Below, in pieces: positions 13,101 to 20,863 of a stretch of DNA of 64,000 nucleotides (position 1 is the stretch's first letter; every line of letters begins with the position of its first letter). The stretch lies in IMG/VR virus record IMGVR_UViG_3300025423_000001, positions 1 through 64,000 of that record; one strand, 5' to 3'. The stretch is from a virus. The notes beneath the pieces were generated by a model that had not been told where the DNA came from, did no database searches, and saw only the letters and a list, made by a program, of their open reading frames with translations. Position numbers and translations under genes: made by a program.

Positions 13101-15347
13101 AAGGACAACGCCAAGCGTGAGGAATACAAGAATATGTACAGCCCCAACGTGTTCTTTGATACAGAGAACACCAAGAAGAGCAATTCTGCTGCCTACGAGA
13201 AGTACGTAACCTTCAGCCCCAAGGGCAGTGAGAAAGCTTTCTGGGATGAGCGGTATGACGACATACAGAAGGATGCCAAGTTGAAAGACATCTATGACAG
13301 ATACAAAGCCTCGATGGACAGGTTCAAGTCATTCCTACCATCCACTGTTCAGGAGAAGATGGGTGCTGAATTCTTGCCCATCATCCATCAAAGTGTGATG
13401 AGTGACAGCCTTGATTTCCCAGCCTATATGAAGACAATGACAGAACGGATGGTGAAAAACCTCGGAGCTGCCAAGTACGAAGAAGATATGAATGCCCGGA
13501 CTTACAACCGTGTACCTATCCAGCACGTAGATGAGAATGAGGCTGAGGTAGTTGACAGGAGTAAAGATTTGATAGGTATTATTGATATGTTCAACATGAT
13601 GGCCACCCACTACAAGTACGCCAGCCAGGCTAAGAGCATGGTGGATATGGGCTCAACCATTCTGAATGAAATCAACAAGGCCCGTCTTGCCGGTACTGTG
13701 CAAGTAGAACAGAATGGCCGGATGGTAACCGTGAACGACAGCCTGAACAACAGCATTGCCGCACTTAAAAACATGGAAGATGTAGTGCTATATCGTAAGC
13801 CTAAGCAGTTAGAAGGCGCTCTCGGCACGCGCATCTATAGTAACAAGACTGAGGAAGGCGAGAAGTTTTCACTATCCCCGTTCGAGCAACGCCGTATCCG
13901 CAAAGAAGTAGATAGGCTGATACTCAAGCGTAAGGCTGTGGAGGACAGGTACAACAACGCGACAGAAGAGGAGCCTTATAGCCAGTCTGAGTTTGAGGCT
14001 GATAGAGATAAGCTGGATGATGAGCTTAGCAAATACACCGGCTACCAGCTGTACGGCTCTAAGATTGGTGACAGGCTCATCAAGATAGCACAGCTCAAGG
14101 CCATGAGTTACAATCCATTCTCAGCCTTTGCCAACGTGACGTTCGGCCTCATCTCCGCAGGCATACACGCCAACGGTAGTACGGATTTCAGCTGGGCACA
14201 CCTTGGGGAAGCCTTCAAACGCTACCACGCGGGAAGGTTTGACAAGGACGAGACAGCCAAGATTACCAACATGATGGACAGGCTGGGTATCATTGGGGAC
14301 TATGTTGACAGCAACTACGGCCAACGCAAGAAGTTTCATGATGAGGTACCGGGCTGGAAACATGCCATATCCCCATTCGAGCTGATGCGCAAAAGCGACT
14401 TCTACATGAAAGCCGTGACCACCATGGCCCTGATGCTCAAGCATACAGTGGAGGTGGAGGAGAATGGGGAGAAGAAGACCATCACCCTTTACGACAGCCT
14501 TGACAAGAATGGCTATTGGGACAAAGAGCGTTTCGGTGCCAGGCCAGAGTGGCACAGCGAAGATGCCAGTGAAGAAACTGCATGGCAGGCTTTCCAGCTT
14601 AAAGCCGGACGGGTTAATACCATCATACACGGCAACCAAGACAAGAGCAGCCCAAAGATGCTCAACAGCTACATACTTGGCCGGCTCATCATGCAGTTCC
14701 GTGGTAGTTGGCTGCCAGAGGGTTGGTATTCACGTTTCCAAGAAGAGCGTTATGATGACCACCTGGATAGGGCTGTGAAAGGAAGGTACAGGACACTCGG
14801 GGGCTTAGGCTTAGGTGGTAGTTTGGCTGTAATGGTTAAGCAACTTCTGAATCTTATTCCTGGTGTGAAAGTAGACCCATTCACCGGCCATGTGATACGC
14901 GGTACGGATAAAATGACAGGAGAACAAACACGGACAATGCTGGAAAACAGTGAAGTAGATATTGACAACATGAAACGGAACTTCGCTGAAGCAGGGTTTG
15001 CCCTGACGCTGACAGCCATGATTATGGGCCTCAAACACTTGCATGAAAAAGATGACGACAAGAAATGGCAGTATATGATGATGATGAACACGCTGATACG
15101 TACGCAGCAGGACATCAATCTGTACTACACACCGGCTGTGTTCGACCAAGTATTTCGTAATCCTATCCCGGCCATGAGTGTGCTCAAGGATTGGGGCGCC
15201 CTTATTCCGGCTTCGGCAAGGCTCGTGACAGATGACCAGTATGAGTTTGACCAGTGGATGCTCAAGTTTACCAAAGCCTTCCCATACCTGAACCACGTCA
15301 ACAGGGTAAAGACGCTTATGACCAAAGACATCAGCCAATTACAATAG
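4134..15347 (+). CDS. Giant polyprotein: putative virion RNA polymerase with zincin-like protease domain
   Basis: A 3737-residue protein. Near residue 1515 it has ARIPNQGHSS and 37 residues later GSDFDVDKVY (Asp1554, Asp1556, Asp1558). This spacing and pattern (RxP, then Ser, then DxDxD) matches the Mg-binding double-psi beta-barrel of two-barrel RNA polymerases, where beta' has NADFDGD, and of giant virion RNA polymerases described in crAss-like phages. Around residue 2416 lies HETMH, followed after about 100 residues by SSPTEFIAHLF, a zincin metallopeptidase pattern (HExxH plus a later Glu). Long Lys/Glu helical regions fill about residues 2600-3200. The C-terminus has hydrophobic segments near residues 3555-3575 and 3615-3635. 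Known biology: such enzymes are packaged and ejected to transcribe early genes. Inference: the protease may mature the polyprotein. The first ATG after an A/T-rich leader was taken as start. Confidence 0.8.
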   Translation: MNCNKVAVPGTDTPSLLYAGLEQKYGEDRALQVWAWAHQRNWAEHDEHGEPTLAAVEAALPQPKAEDEIVNAAKEEEPKDYAHIAQPEPNPLDINPAVLDKQLELTTVKLPDGGYWEASKQEQVVDTIQYGLFNTFPKAMTDAAVQEQIKAKGQTTLSYVKDEILKGFKKMRDQYANIEANKNSKVTPTAVTKERLNSLNAIIHSFDTPRGFWHFTMERLKNMGIEFKSDGTLEEGIKPETLEAMNNEAYEKTGDASKEIDLQDSTGVRDHFVDSFGINQKQTTSTLMKMLMGNVEQSKFSDTANLRTTQITTANPETRKAILAGKKTDLILSSYLSKERWKGPEPIFAKDTINQEATPEEKRRGTQVMTKIDGVTARLSAGNALTEADLTPDFVNRIEREEDYTPQVGDIPMHITLYPKGTTDLVPEKNFLNLNRVADFNEMYAATMGHLVGMEPNFQGYLKALKEAPIPNLRKLAEKLEKQPVHIQNQFVQAFSGQYRKMQMVLVRKADTGFLESRVIDSNQGNELNSIINIWKENQKANEDLWTTDANGKKIINKANVAGLWKELKALNNTFRDSDRKTQEWKEQARALFKKTLDMNGIHLSDEAMTYLWDKFGKGERLNKNSTLSLIGDGFTQEGKPNSMAEALIARMNGKLDNDGEGEEGDVDEDAYKVNNPIYTEQSSMKWLAAAEAKFAKNIHTNTFKNSEGKTIYGYGFNTALSHAVRRFNEDPAAYKATMSESPYNYRSWLFSHKKGIELSYMDGLRNEYGEGDKEGVTRTDMSDREQWATVLALFQSGRFVSLTHSDKTTSPVFGGGILMSPEYVIDKDTNGSPAFSTNVIDDIYQHVFLAEHERMQSQAAHNIKNYDIAKDLFYLLPIFNRESMQEMVKEGRISQGHYNTIWGQDGTINGVDTQNFAPAVKAIIKSHLDEMVEQTLQTWQDSKLLDGRIPLTDKYTRRLLQYMDVHPSGKEWWKKPLDKRTWKDSIDTLIPTDVVRSSALSMVAMHYTANAFLINTGLTQAFFGDPAMAFKPGKQDMTTVEKDGMKVKQVAEGRQEAVVLAALDQYGKRLAKDIAPGADRDYSDNPHYSAITVADYEPIAKELAGVPGYEKGVAGTDAQELITTAEKLYGLWKDGKIDKPTYDRGINIIEAAKGGFYTFENDPQLKGLIFQAGKPMVGGMVADGDVMRYDYVKSSDVALYPPMTAGREIDKLRTAMETQKIDRLAYSSAKKIGAPKDAVSLFSKDGTIDEKVFKSPEWQASVQKLDRANMRIQQEIVHEPDKAHVLIVSQMNKNLTEHLATIRGLLDYKGEHITGARLRQIKEDLVNQMTEKNHQHFLEQTGADERADGSVYLKAPRKFYKVLAEEAATGAGYGNNDLLQLSSFLDGKDELTVPLYLAASASKFEAKMMSMIQKIVKIKVPGHSFVQASSAGFGRITTDEGLDKSGITWVGEPLKSELQTARQDGEGKTIPAQILVSSAHFKRIMGQDIKDFIKDGKLELSDDQKKMMQMVLARIPNQGHSSMLVAEIAGFLPETMADTMMVPMAITKQMGSDFDVDKVYTYNRTPHGGLENDYFDVHWSVLTHPEMYQSMMKPLDIDDAKEEAKLLADKKTSMNYFSPAYQMQDFQSMKGAKVLVGQTSLALTHNAEVQNKDLPLITKTPEGDKQASIVVLDDDGKELHLTHLSGYGVSTYTNSKGEKLQRSKSDNIQIQQSESVDHANNRIVDKLNLTPDTWTASNAISRLQSRDNGTPGKEDFEPGQALPFSFNARLLMQPIIREFSKEMSVSNDSLSNKFIPNVKLSVFDGLRNKYMTELKIELSGKRKELEAIEKPEDKAAMLKTITDEPLPEHIQDIVDNHKFNPEGLHETFLMGQKAKPEAEFYARQLAALSLYEQFDGVGSQIVTLQSVMSQNTRGAGANMLDAWNVVEKRAKLGTNISEPILLGNTQSLFGNNEVGTTYARTIGTATSLYHDILPYHKILPLYGYVQEQAGRGGVDMSPKNKSTIFRALKHFMYSHSELGLYTDAQNERTRLLFSGEGRQSLAARVQEAKMTWGRNDHLLARLSTDINLDGQAPDRVEYSASKVMDGNEQIENERSWLSGLKSEDPKVRGLFEDLIRYNYVTGGLQNARNFVKFIPWAAIEGSGIAAGLRSLDSRLANAAASRALREQIFQHNPEMARQLSRDMSETDRPLKKGKRPGTTFSLDRPIEGGNNRAKSMLVEVTGPDGKKITTLPDYVSYRDGKDMRLYKAVEWGQKVVYRQIDTLGDKKAGIVEYAANATREVRSLVKANRVPDEPALIRGEKIENKSIAQKVMGQVGLPETEGGHADLHTALQRISVDPEQPEYISTMAGMLSKLQRNVVEDTAYSSLFKLDKEFSLRVADLGTGDRARFDSIGNSMVINSQGLSDKTSAAQDIIHETMHYHTGLLYAAYEGPEMWERKGYSEGLKKKLGQVREMIDNNPDFKKKLDALDKVRKEAYEEFSQRVINRIGMDRWKAETSKNEGQFGILHYALSSPTEFIAHLFTHRQTMDFLNGLPANKEGRGLLERVTDALKNIWAHLSKALGIKQGSKMEEAAAHAIDILTHSQLSKADMFDSTAADLSLMNASIWNAAKNPFKADDTPIGRLKGKLEEERRSLIGSQTGLKDPTTRDELRRRIETLKAQHEDLSETADLQRIPVIAKEHLDWVQRVLERENPSRNELTAANSLANLWAYADTIDSTLTGRAVEAIRNLVPKMKDLMIQESGGSLSAASFDQMQDSAAIEAYLRSANQSAKNKPVQWLSTYIEKAVHGEDEEVRRNHIAHMELKKDMVEWGKSHGMGLKEVYGKLTRNESKAWGLVTEHSQTWDDWREELQNKRNGAIRAIDTNQGLTDAEKATHRKRVWDKFWADTREKSVFVDTRKFFDPMTGELKAGEDFDKAHTALVKELGADRADRLVKEAQEKYKKYVEDRTIRMQGLDMDYERDIAIVDAMPEGTPEQKAAKDAARKDVQEKDNAKREEYKNMYSPNVFFDTENTKKSNSAAYEKYVTFSPKGSEKAFWDERYDDIQKDAKLKDIYDRYKASMDRFKSFLPSTVQEKMGAEFLPIIHQSVMSDSLDFPAYMKTMTERMVKNLGAAKYEEDMNARTYNRVPIQHVDENEAEVVDRSKDLIGIIDMFNMMATHYKYASQAKSMVDMGSTILNEINKARLAGTVQVEQNGRMVTVNDSLNNSIAALKNMEDVVLYRKPKQLEGALGTRIYSNKTEEGEKFSLSPFEQRRIRKEVDRLILKRKAVEDRYNNATEEEPYSQSEFEADRDKLDDELSKYTGYQLYGSKIGDRLIKIAQLKAMSYNPFSAFANVTFGLISAGIHANGSTDFSWAHLGEAFKRYHAGRFDKDETAKITNMMDRLGIIGDYVDSNYGQRKKFHDEVPGWKHAISPFELMRKSDFYMKAVTTMALMLKHTVEVEENGEKKTITLYDSLDKNGYWDKERFGARPEWHSEDASEETAWQAFQLKAGRVNTIIHGNQDKSSPKMLNSYILGRLIMQFRGSWLPEGWYSRFQEERYDDHLDRAVKGRYRTLGGLGLGGSLAVMVKQLLNLIPGVKVDPFTGHVIRGTDKMTGEQTRTMLENSEVDIDNMKRNFAEAGFALTLTAMIMGLKHLHEKDDDKKWQYMMMMNTLIRTQQDINLYYTPAVFDQVFRNPIPAMSVLKDWGALIPASARLVTDDQYEFDQWMLKFTKAFPYLNHVNRVKTLMTKDISQLQ

Positions 15348-15371
15348 CAAACAGGCTCCATAGACATGGAT

Positions 15372-15403
15372 AAGTGGAAGTAGGACAGTACCTACTTTCA
15401 CTT
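15372..15403 (+). terminator. Strong hairpin between polyprotein and tail genes
   Basis: A 13-bp stem (AAGTGGAAGTAGG with CCTACTTTCACTT, one G-U pair) around the loop ACAGTA lies 24 bp after the giant gene stop and ends 4 bp before the next ATG. There is no U-tract beyond TTTCC, so it could be a weak terminator, an mRNA processing or stability element, or a translation control element for the next gene. Confidence 0.5.
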
Positions 15404-15407
15404 TCCT

Positions 15408-16196
15408 ATGGCACTAACACCCGTCCTATCACTCGTTTCAATAGCCCCAGATGCAAGCAGCATCACGGTGAAGGACACCACTGGGGCATACAATTCCGGC
15501 ACCAACCCTGGAGGCTATGGTTCACCTAACCTTGCCCAAGGGGATGTTACCACTGTGTTATTCCAGGTATCTTCTTATGGTAACCTGGCTGTGTCAAAGG
15601 TATACTCCCCTTCATCATTCTCAGATTTGTTTGGGACAGGGTTAGGTATTACAGCAGGTAACCTAACAATGGGCAGCGTATTAAAGGATGGTGTGTATGA
15701 AGTCATTTATGATGTGGCAGGGCCGCGTGTAAGTGACGCTGTAACCATTACCCCATTAGACACTTCTTTCCTCCTTACCAATGCCAATACCCTGCTGCAA
15801 ACTGCAGTAGGTTTCATACTACCGGACGTAGACCCAGCCAAAGTGTGGTATGTAGATAGAACCAAGTCTCTATCATCTGCCGGGGGCAGCGTTACGGAAA
15901 AATTCCCAGACACAGGGGTTATCACCGTGTTTGACTGTCAGTTTGTATACGAAAGTGACCTCAAGATACTTATCTCGGCTGCCGGTAATGCCTGCCTCGT
16001 ACAAGACATCGGTAAATGGGCTGACTGCCAGTGTCCTGAAAACACTGATTTTCGCGACATCTGGAAACGGCAGACATACAAGATAGCCCGTGACACCAAG
16101 TTCAGCCAAAATCTTTACTACGACGCCCATAACCTAGCTGTGAAATTGGCATCTTATTGCTCACACTCTAAACCTTCAGGCTGCGGATGTTCATAA
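15408..16196 (+). CDS. Tail or baseplate-associated protein, conserved type in Bacteroidota phages
   Basis: A 262-residue protein. Its N-terminal part has the pattern SITVKDTTGAYN followed by NPGGYGSPN, which I recognise from proteins encoded just before tail-fibre genes in Bacteroidota phages; no function is established for them to my knowledge. The body is beta-rich. The C-terminus has clustered cysteines (ADCQCPEN and a terminal SGCGCS), suggesting metal binding or disulfides. It overlaps the following gene by 10 bp and belongs with the fibre gene cluster, so a structural role at the tail tip is likely but inferred. Confidence 0.7.
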   Translation: MALTPVLSLVSIAPDASSITVKDTTGAYNSGTNPGGYGSPNLAQGDVTTVLFQVSSYGNLAVSKVYSPSSFSDLFGTGLGITAGNLTMGSVLKDGVYEVIYDVAGPRVSDAVTITPLDTSFLLTNANTLLQTAVGFILPDVDPAKVWYVDRTKSLSSAGGSVTEKFPDTGVITVFDCQFVYESDLKILISAAGNACLVQDIGKWADCQCPENTDFRDIWKRQTYKIARDTKFSQNLYYDAHNLAVKLASYCSHSKPSGCGCS

Positions 16197-16897
16197 CTAA
16201 CAGTGACATATCAGACAGGTACACCCGTGGTGTCAATGCCATCACGAACATAGCCTACAACAAGTATGGCCGTGACCTCTATGGCATCCAATACCGTAGG
16301 CTGAAGACAGAACGAAAGATACTGCTGCTTCTTACAGCTCTATCCAGCTGGGATAACAGGCCGGGGGCACCCAACGTTCTTACTCTTCGCCAGATGCAGG
16401 CTGTGATGAGTCATCTTGTAACCCTGCCTGCACAAGACCCTGACAGTGACAATGTAACCAGCGCTGACACAAGTGTAGCCTTGGCTGGGCAATCGAATAT
16501 CTCCCTCACTGTACTGGATACGTCCACCATAGACTTAAGTTACAGCAACAATGAGCTTTCAGCCCAACTGAAGGTATCTACAACTGCAGGTAACAGGGCC
16601 ACGGTGAATGCTGACGGACTTTACGTTTCGTCTTCAGCCGATACCATTACCAAACTGCTGACACAAGACAACTTTGATGCTGGTACTAACCGGTACACCA
16701 ACACAGCTTGGGCTGGTAAGAACTTGCTTGTGTGGCATAGGGGTCTCGGTTACCTTCTCTATAACGCAGCCAATCCAAGTGACACAACTAATGAAATCAG
16801 CATACAAGACACGGGTGGGTTTACCATCACCATCCCTGGCTTCAATGTACACGATGGAACCAATTACTTCTACGTAACAATCACAGACTATGCGTAA
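16187..16897 (+). CDS. Probable tail-fibre-associated protein
   Basis: A 236-residue protein. The N-terminal 60 residues are helical and basic (YGRDLYGIQYRRLKTERK); the rest is Thr/Ser/Asn-rich beta structure typical of fibre or adaptor proteins. It overlaps both neighbours (10 bp before, 8 bp after), so translation of the three genes is coupled. There is no enzymatic motif. It could be the adaptor that docks the long fibre gene product that follows. That assignment rests on position and composition only. Confidence 0.65.
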   Translation: MFITNSDISDRYTRGVNAITNIAYNKYGRDLYGIQYRRLKTERKILLLLTALSSWDNRPGAPNVLTLRQMQAVMSHLVTLPAQDPDSDNVTSADTSVALAGQSNISLTVLDTSTIDLSYSNNELSAQLKVSTTAGNRATVNADGLYVSSSADTITKLLTQDNFDAGTNRYTNTAWAGKNLLVWHRGLGYLLYNAANPSDTTNEISIQDTGGFTITIPGFNVHDGTNYFYVTITDYA

Positions 16898-19800
16898 ACT
16901 ACTGATAGCCATAGGCATTTTACTGGCTTCTTACTCAGCCTTTGCACAACCCGTAAGGGAAACATCCCCGTCTTCTATCACCAGCCTTGTACAAAGAGGC
17001 ATGTTTGGCAAAGACTTATATCTACCTAAAGTACGTACAGCTCCTTCTGGGACACCTGCTTCTATAACTGGGGGTGTGGACAGTGTTGGCGCTGAAGTAT
17101 TCTGTTTGGCCGATAGCCTTACTTACCTCTATGTAGGTGGTGGAAATTGGATACGGAGTACTCCATCGGTAAGCGGTAAGGTTAATTATACTGACACATC
17201 CAGCATGTTAAGCCCGTACCAACGCGCTACTTTTGCGGTAAAATACGCCGACACAGCCTCCATGCTAAGCTATTACTATCGCTCTAACAATCCAAGTGGG
17301 TATATAACCAGTTCTGCAATTGCTGGCAAAGTAAATTACACAGATACTGCGACTATGTTGAATGGGTACTACCGTTCAACCAACCCTGCTGGCTATATTA
17401 CAAGTGCAGCCATATCTGGAAAATTGAATGTTAGCGATACTGCTGCGATGAATGCGCGTAATACGTTGGCTTACGTGCTTAACAATGGAAACATTGGATA
17501 CAAAAGTATATACATAGGCAACACCATACTTGGCAGTGATACGATTTCATTTAATGGTACCGGCCCAATAACCATCACCACTTCCAATACCAAAGATGTT
17601 GTTATCACTACCAACAACCTACGGGTAAATGATTACGCTACTTATTTTACCGGCGCTGGTGGTGTAATTGCACCATATTACGTAACAAATTATTATAGTG
17701 GTATAGTTTTTGACGGGGGAACAGGAGTAACTAATGTTGGCGCTGCTTTTCCTGGAGTTGGCGCTAATAACAGGCTTGTTTTTCCTGCAAAATCAGATAC
17801 AATAGCTACAAAAGGTGATATTATATCAAAAGTAAGTAATTACGTAACTAAAAACACAGTTGATACAATAGTATCTTCTAAAAACTTTTTTTCTGTTTTA
17901 GACTTTGGAAGTATTTCAAATGTAACAAAATACGGTGTAATAATAACTCCAAATATAATAAACAATACAACAGGAGATATAGCAATAGCTCTTCAGGTAA
18001 ACGGAACAACAAACATAAGTAGTAACCTAATTGTAGGAACAGCAACAAGCAGTCCTATAGTTCAAGCTCAAACAAAAATAATATCAGGGCATTATTCTTC
18101 TTATGGAAATGGTGTTTTACTTTCAAATGGTGTAATAGTTGGTGGAAGTGGATACACAAATGGCTCTTATACAAATCAAACACTAACAAGTTCTACAGGT
18201 ACATTAACAGGAGTTTATGTAACAGTAAGCGGTGGTTCTGTTACAAATATAATATACGGCTCCAATAGTAGCGGATTTAACTTAAGCGATACAATTAGGT
18301 GGCCCGCTGGTACAGGTACAGGGTTTTATACTTTAGCTACAAATGTTACAGGAGGTATTTATATAGATAGCTTTGGAACAACTAATTCATTTATAAGATT
18401 TGTAGATAAAAGTAAACACCTTTTAATAAATTATTCTAATTACGCGGATACCGGAATTTATAATTTAGACGTAAATGGAAAAGCAAGAATAAATGATTTA
18501 TTAAACTTGCCAAATATATCAACAGGAACAGCAGCAAATGGACTTTATTTAGACGCAAGCGGAAATGTGATAAAAGGAGTAACTCCAATAAACTTAACCA
18601 ATTTGTCTGCTTCATCACCGCTTGCATATAACAACAGCACAGGGGCTTTTTCTATTCAACAAGCAAATACCTCACAATCAGGGTATTTAAGTAGCACGGA
18701 TTGGAATACATTTAATGGTAAACAATCAGCAGGTAACTACATCAACAACGTATATTTAAGTGGCACCCAACAAAACCCCGCAGATATTTCAATAACCGGT
18801 AGTGCAAGGTTTGGGGGTAGTTATGCAAAACCTTTCTTTTGGTTTGATAGTTCAACCAATCGGCTTAATGTTTCTGCAACAGGCTCGCAGCCAACTTCAA
18901 ATATTGGGCTTGTTAACATTACAGATTCATCCGCAAGCAATCCGTTAACTATAACCGAATTGGGTCGTTATGCGACAGTAAATGTAAATGATAAAACTGG
19001 TAATCGCTTCCAATTTGGTTATGATACTTTATTTGGTAATAGTTATATTTCTTCACAAAGTTCGGTGCCGTTATCGTTGCAATACAATGGCAACGAAAAA
19101 GAAAAAATTACTGGTAACGGAGTAATTATATCAAAATTGAACATTGGCGGTGCTGATAGTGTCATTCCTTCGGGCATTTTTATAGCGCCGGGTAACATTT
19201 TTCGGCATTATCAAAGCACAAATACTATTACAAATGCTCAGTATTTATCTGGTGCTTTTACAAATAATGAGTATAGATTTTTAACCCAAGCATCCGGTAC
19301 TGGTAACGCTCCAACTTTATTAGTAGGAAATTCTACAATAATGGGAACTTACTACGACAACGCTGGCCAACATACGGGGTCTAGTTTTAAAATCATGGAT
19401 ACCATTGGCGCAACAAACAATAATTCAATACTTGGAATAAAGCAACTTATTGGCAACCTTACAGGTTCAAGTGGAACACAAATATTGTCGACTGACTACG
19501 CAACGATAAATCAAACATCATCGGCTGGGTATATACTGCACAGGTTTTTAGCTTATGAGCAAGGCACTGGGGGGGGCGTAAAAAAGCTTTCCAGTTGGGC
19601 AACTACAAATGCGCTCAACGGTGCTGGTTCAATAACCGAAATGGCAAGCATAGATAATGCAGGTAATGGTTTATTTGCTGGTAGCGTTGGGGTGGGTTCT
19701 GTTTCTTCTAACAATGCCAGCGCAGCCTTACAAGTAACAAGCACAACGCAAGGGTTTAGGCCGCCTACCATGACTACCACCCAACAAAATGCGATTACCA

Positions 19801-20204
19801 GCCCTGCTACAGGATTGCAAGTATATAATACTACAAATGATAACCCAAGTTATTATGCTGCAAGTATAGGAGGCACGGCTGGGTGGGCAGGTTATCAGCC
19901 AATTACTAAAGTGGTCGCTGCTGCAACAACAGGAACCGTAACGGCTACATTAAACAATGTTAGTGTATGGACGGTTACCCCAACAGGCGCAATAACGTTT
20001 AATGCAAGCGGCGGTGTTGCCGGGCAGGAAGCCACATTGGTGGTAACCACAAGCGGCACAACGGCATATACTATCACGTTTGGAACCAATTTTAAAACAA
20101 CTGGCACACTAAGCACCGGCACCGTAAGCGGCAAAGTGTTTACCGTTGGTTTTGTGTATGATGGCACCAACTGGAACGAAAAAGGGCGTACAACAGCTAT
20201 GTAA
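16890..20204 (+). CDS. Long tail fibre protein with N-terminal signal-like segment
   Basis: A 1104-residue repetitive protein. Residues 1-19 look like a Sec signal (MRKLLIAIGILLASYSAFAQ), unusual for a virion protein. Repeats with the core SGKVNYTDT...ML...YYRS occur about residues 90-190, and a SGYLSSTDWNTFNGKQ element, common in Bacteroidota phage fibres, near residue 600. The C-terminal 150 residues (GFRPPTMTTTQQNA onwards) resemble a collar or fibre tip found in many Bacteroidota fibre genes. Base composition shifts: the segment about 17.6-19.5 kb is much richer in A/T than the ends, suggesting domain exchange. Likely role: receptor binding at the host surface. Confidence 0.8.
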   Translation: MRKLLIAIGILLASYSAFAQPVRETSPSSITSLVQRGMFGKDLYLPKVRTAPSGTPASITGGVDSVGAEVFCLADSLTYLYVGGGNWIRSTPSVSGKVNYTDTSSMLSPYQRATFAVKYADTASMLSYYYRSNNPSGYITSSAIAGKVNYTDTATMLNGYYRSTNPAGYITSAAISGKLNVSDTAAMNARNTLAYVLNNGNIGYKSIYIGNTILGSDTISFNGTGPITITTSNTKDVVITTNNLRVNDYATYFTGAGGVIAPYYVTNYYSGIVFDGGTGVTNVGAAFPGVGANNRLVFPAKSDTIATKGDIISKVSNYVTKNTVDTIVSSKNFFSVLDFGSISNVTKYGVIITPNIINNTTGDIAIALQVNGTTNISSNLIVGTATSSPIVQAQTKIISGHYSSYGNGVLLSNGVIVGGSGYTNGSYTNQTLTSSTGTLTGVYVTVSGGSVTNIIYGSNSSGFNLSDTIRWPAGTGTGFYTLATNVTGGIYIDSFGTTNSFIRFVDKSKHLLINYSNYADTGIYNLDVNGKARINDLLNLPNISTGTAANGLYLDASGNVIKGVTPINLTNLSASSPLAYNNSTGAFSIQQANTSQSGYLSSTDWNTFNGKQSAGNYINNVYLSGTQQNPADISITGSARFGGSYAKPFFWFDSSTNRLNVSATGSQPTSNIGLVNITDSSASNPLTITELGRYATVNVNDKTGNRFQFGYDTLFGNSYISSQSSVPLSLQYNGNEKEKITGNGVIISKLNIGGADSVIPSGIFIAPGNIFRHYQSTNTITNAQYLSGAFTNNEYRFLTQASGTGNAPTLLVGNSTIMGTYYDNAGQHTGSSFKIMDTIGATNNNSILGIKQLIGNLTGSSGTQILSTDYATINQTSSAGYILHRFLAYEQGTGGGVKKLSSWATTNALNGAGSITEMASIDNAGNGLFAGSVGVGSVSSNNASAALQVTSTTQGFRPPTMTTTQQNAITSPATGLQVYNTTNDNPSYYAASIGGTAGWAGYQPITKVVAAATTGTVTATLNNVSVWTVTPTGAITFNASGGVAGQEATLVVTTSGTTAYTITFGTNFKTTGTLSTGTVSGKVFTVGFVYDGTNWNEKGRTTAM

Positions 20205-20227
20205 ACTATAACCTAAAATAATATTTT

Positions 20228-20581
20228 ATGTATTTCAAATTATCGGGCAGCACAACAGCAAACAACACCGTCAACGCTGTAAGCGGTGCAACAGGAAATC
20301 CATGGTGGGTAAATTTTCAACCCACGCAAAACGAATTTTGGTTTGCAGATATAAAACCAGAAGATTTAAACAGCAATGTAATGGTGCAGGGTACGTTAAC
20401 GCAATTTGCCGCCGATGGTATTACGCCGTTAATGACCTTAACGATGTATGTGCCTATTTTAGGTTCAACATTGGCCAGTTTTGGCGGTACGGGCGGTGTT
20501 GCAGTAAACATAACCGCTTTAAACACCTTTTTAAGCACCATTGTACCATTTAATGTATCAACATTTTTACAACAATCATAA
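20228..20581 (+). CDS. Small beta-rich protein downstream of fibre gene
   Basis: A 117-residue protein, Thr/Asn/Phe-rich and predicted mainly beta, with no signal peptide or catalytic motif. It follows the fibre gene by 23 bp on the same strand after an A/T-rich leader (CTAAAATAATATTTT). Composition resembles the fibre C-terminus. It may be a fibre chaperone or accessory tip protein, which commonly sit here, but nothing in the sequence proves this. Confidence 0.65.
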   Translation: MYFKLSGSTTANNTVNAVSGATGNPWWVNFQPTQNEFWFADIKPEDLNSNVMVQGTLTQFAADGITPLMTLTMYVPILGSTLASFGGTGGVAVNITALNTFLSTIVPFNVSTFLQQS

Positions 20582-20590
20582 ACTATACCT

Positions 20591-20854
20591 ATGAAATCTA
20601 TCCAACCAAAAACAATTCACACAGGAGGGCTTACTGGAACTGATATAACAGCAACGCAGATTGCAGTCGTAATCGAAAGAGATGATTTGGCCACTAATTG
20701 CCAACTCGTGTTCCAACTGTTTGATACCGCTGGCAATCCGGTATTAGAAGCCGAGCATTGTACTATGGATGGGAGTGATTACCAGAACTGGAACGGCAAT
20801 AACGACTACCCTTATACTTACATCGCTAATCGGTACAGTCTCACACTTGTTTAA
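20591..20854 (+). CDS. Small conserved-looking structural-region protein
   Basis: An 87-residue acidic protein with beta-strand pattern (IAVVIERDDLATNCQLVF) ending in ANRYSLTLV. It has no signal, transmembrane segment or catalytic motif. It lies 9 bp after the previous gene and 9 bp before the endolysin gene, so it is part of the fibre-to-lysis operon. Function unknown; a minor virion or fibre-assembly protein is the simplest guess. Confidence 0.65.
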   Translation: MKSIQPKTIHTGGLTGTDITATQIAVVIERDDLATNCQLVFQLFDTAGNPVLEAEHCTMDGSDYQNWNGNNDYPYTYIANRYSLTLV

Positions 20855-20863
20855 TCTCAGACT

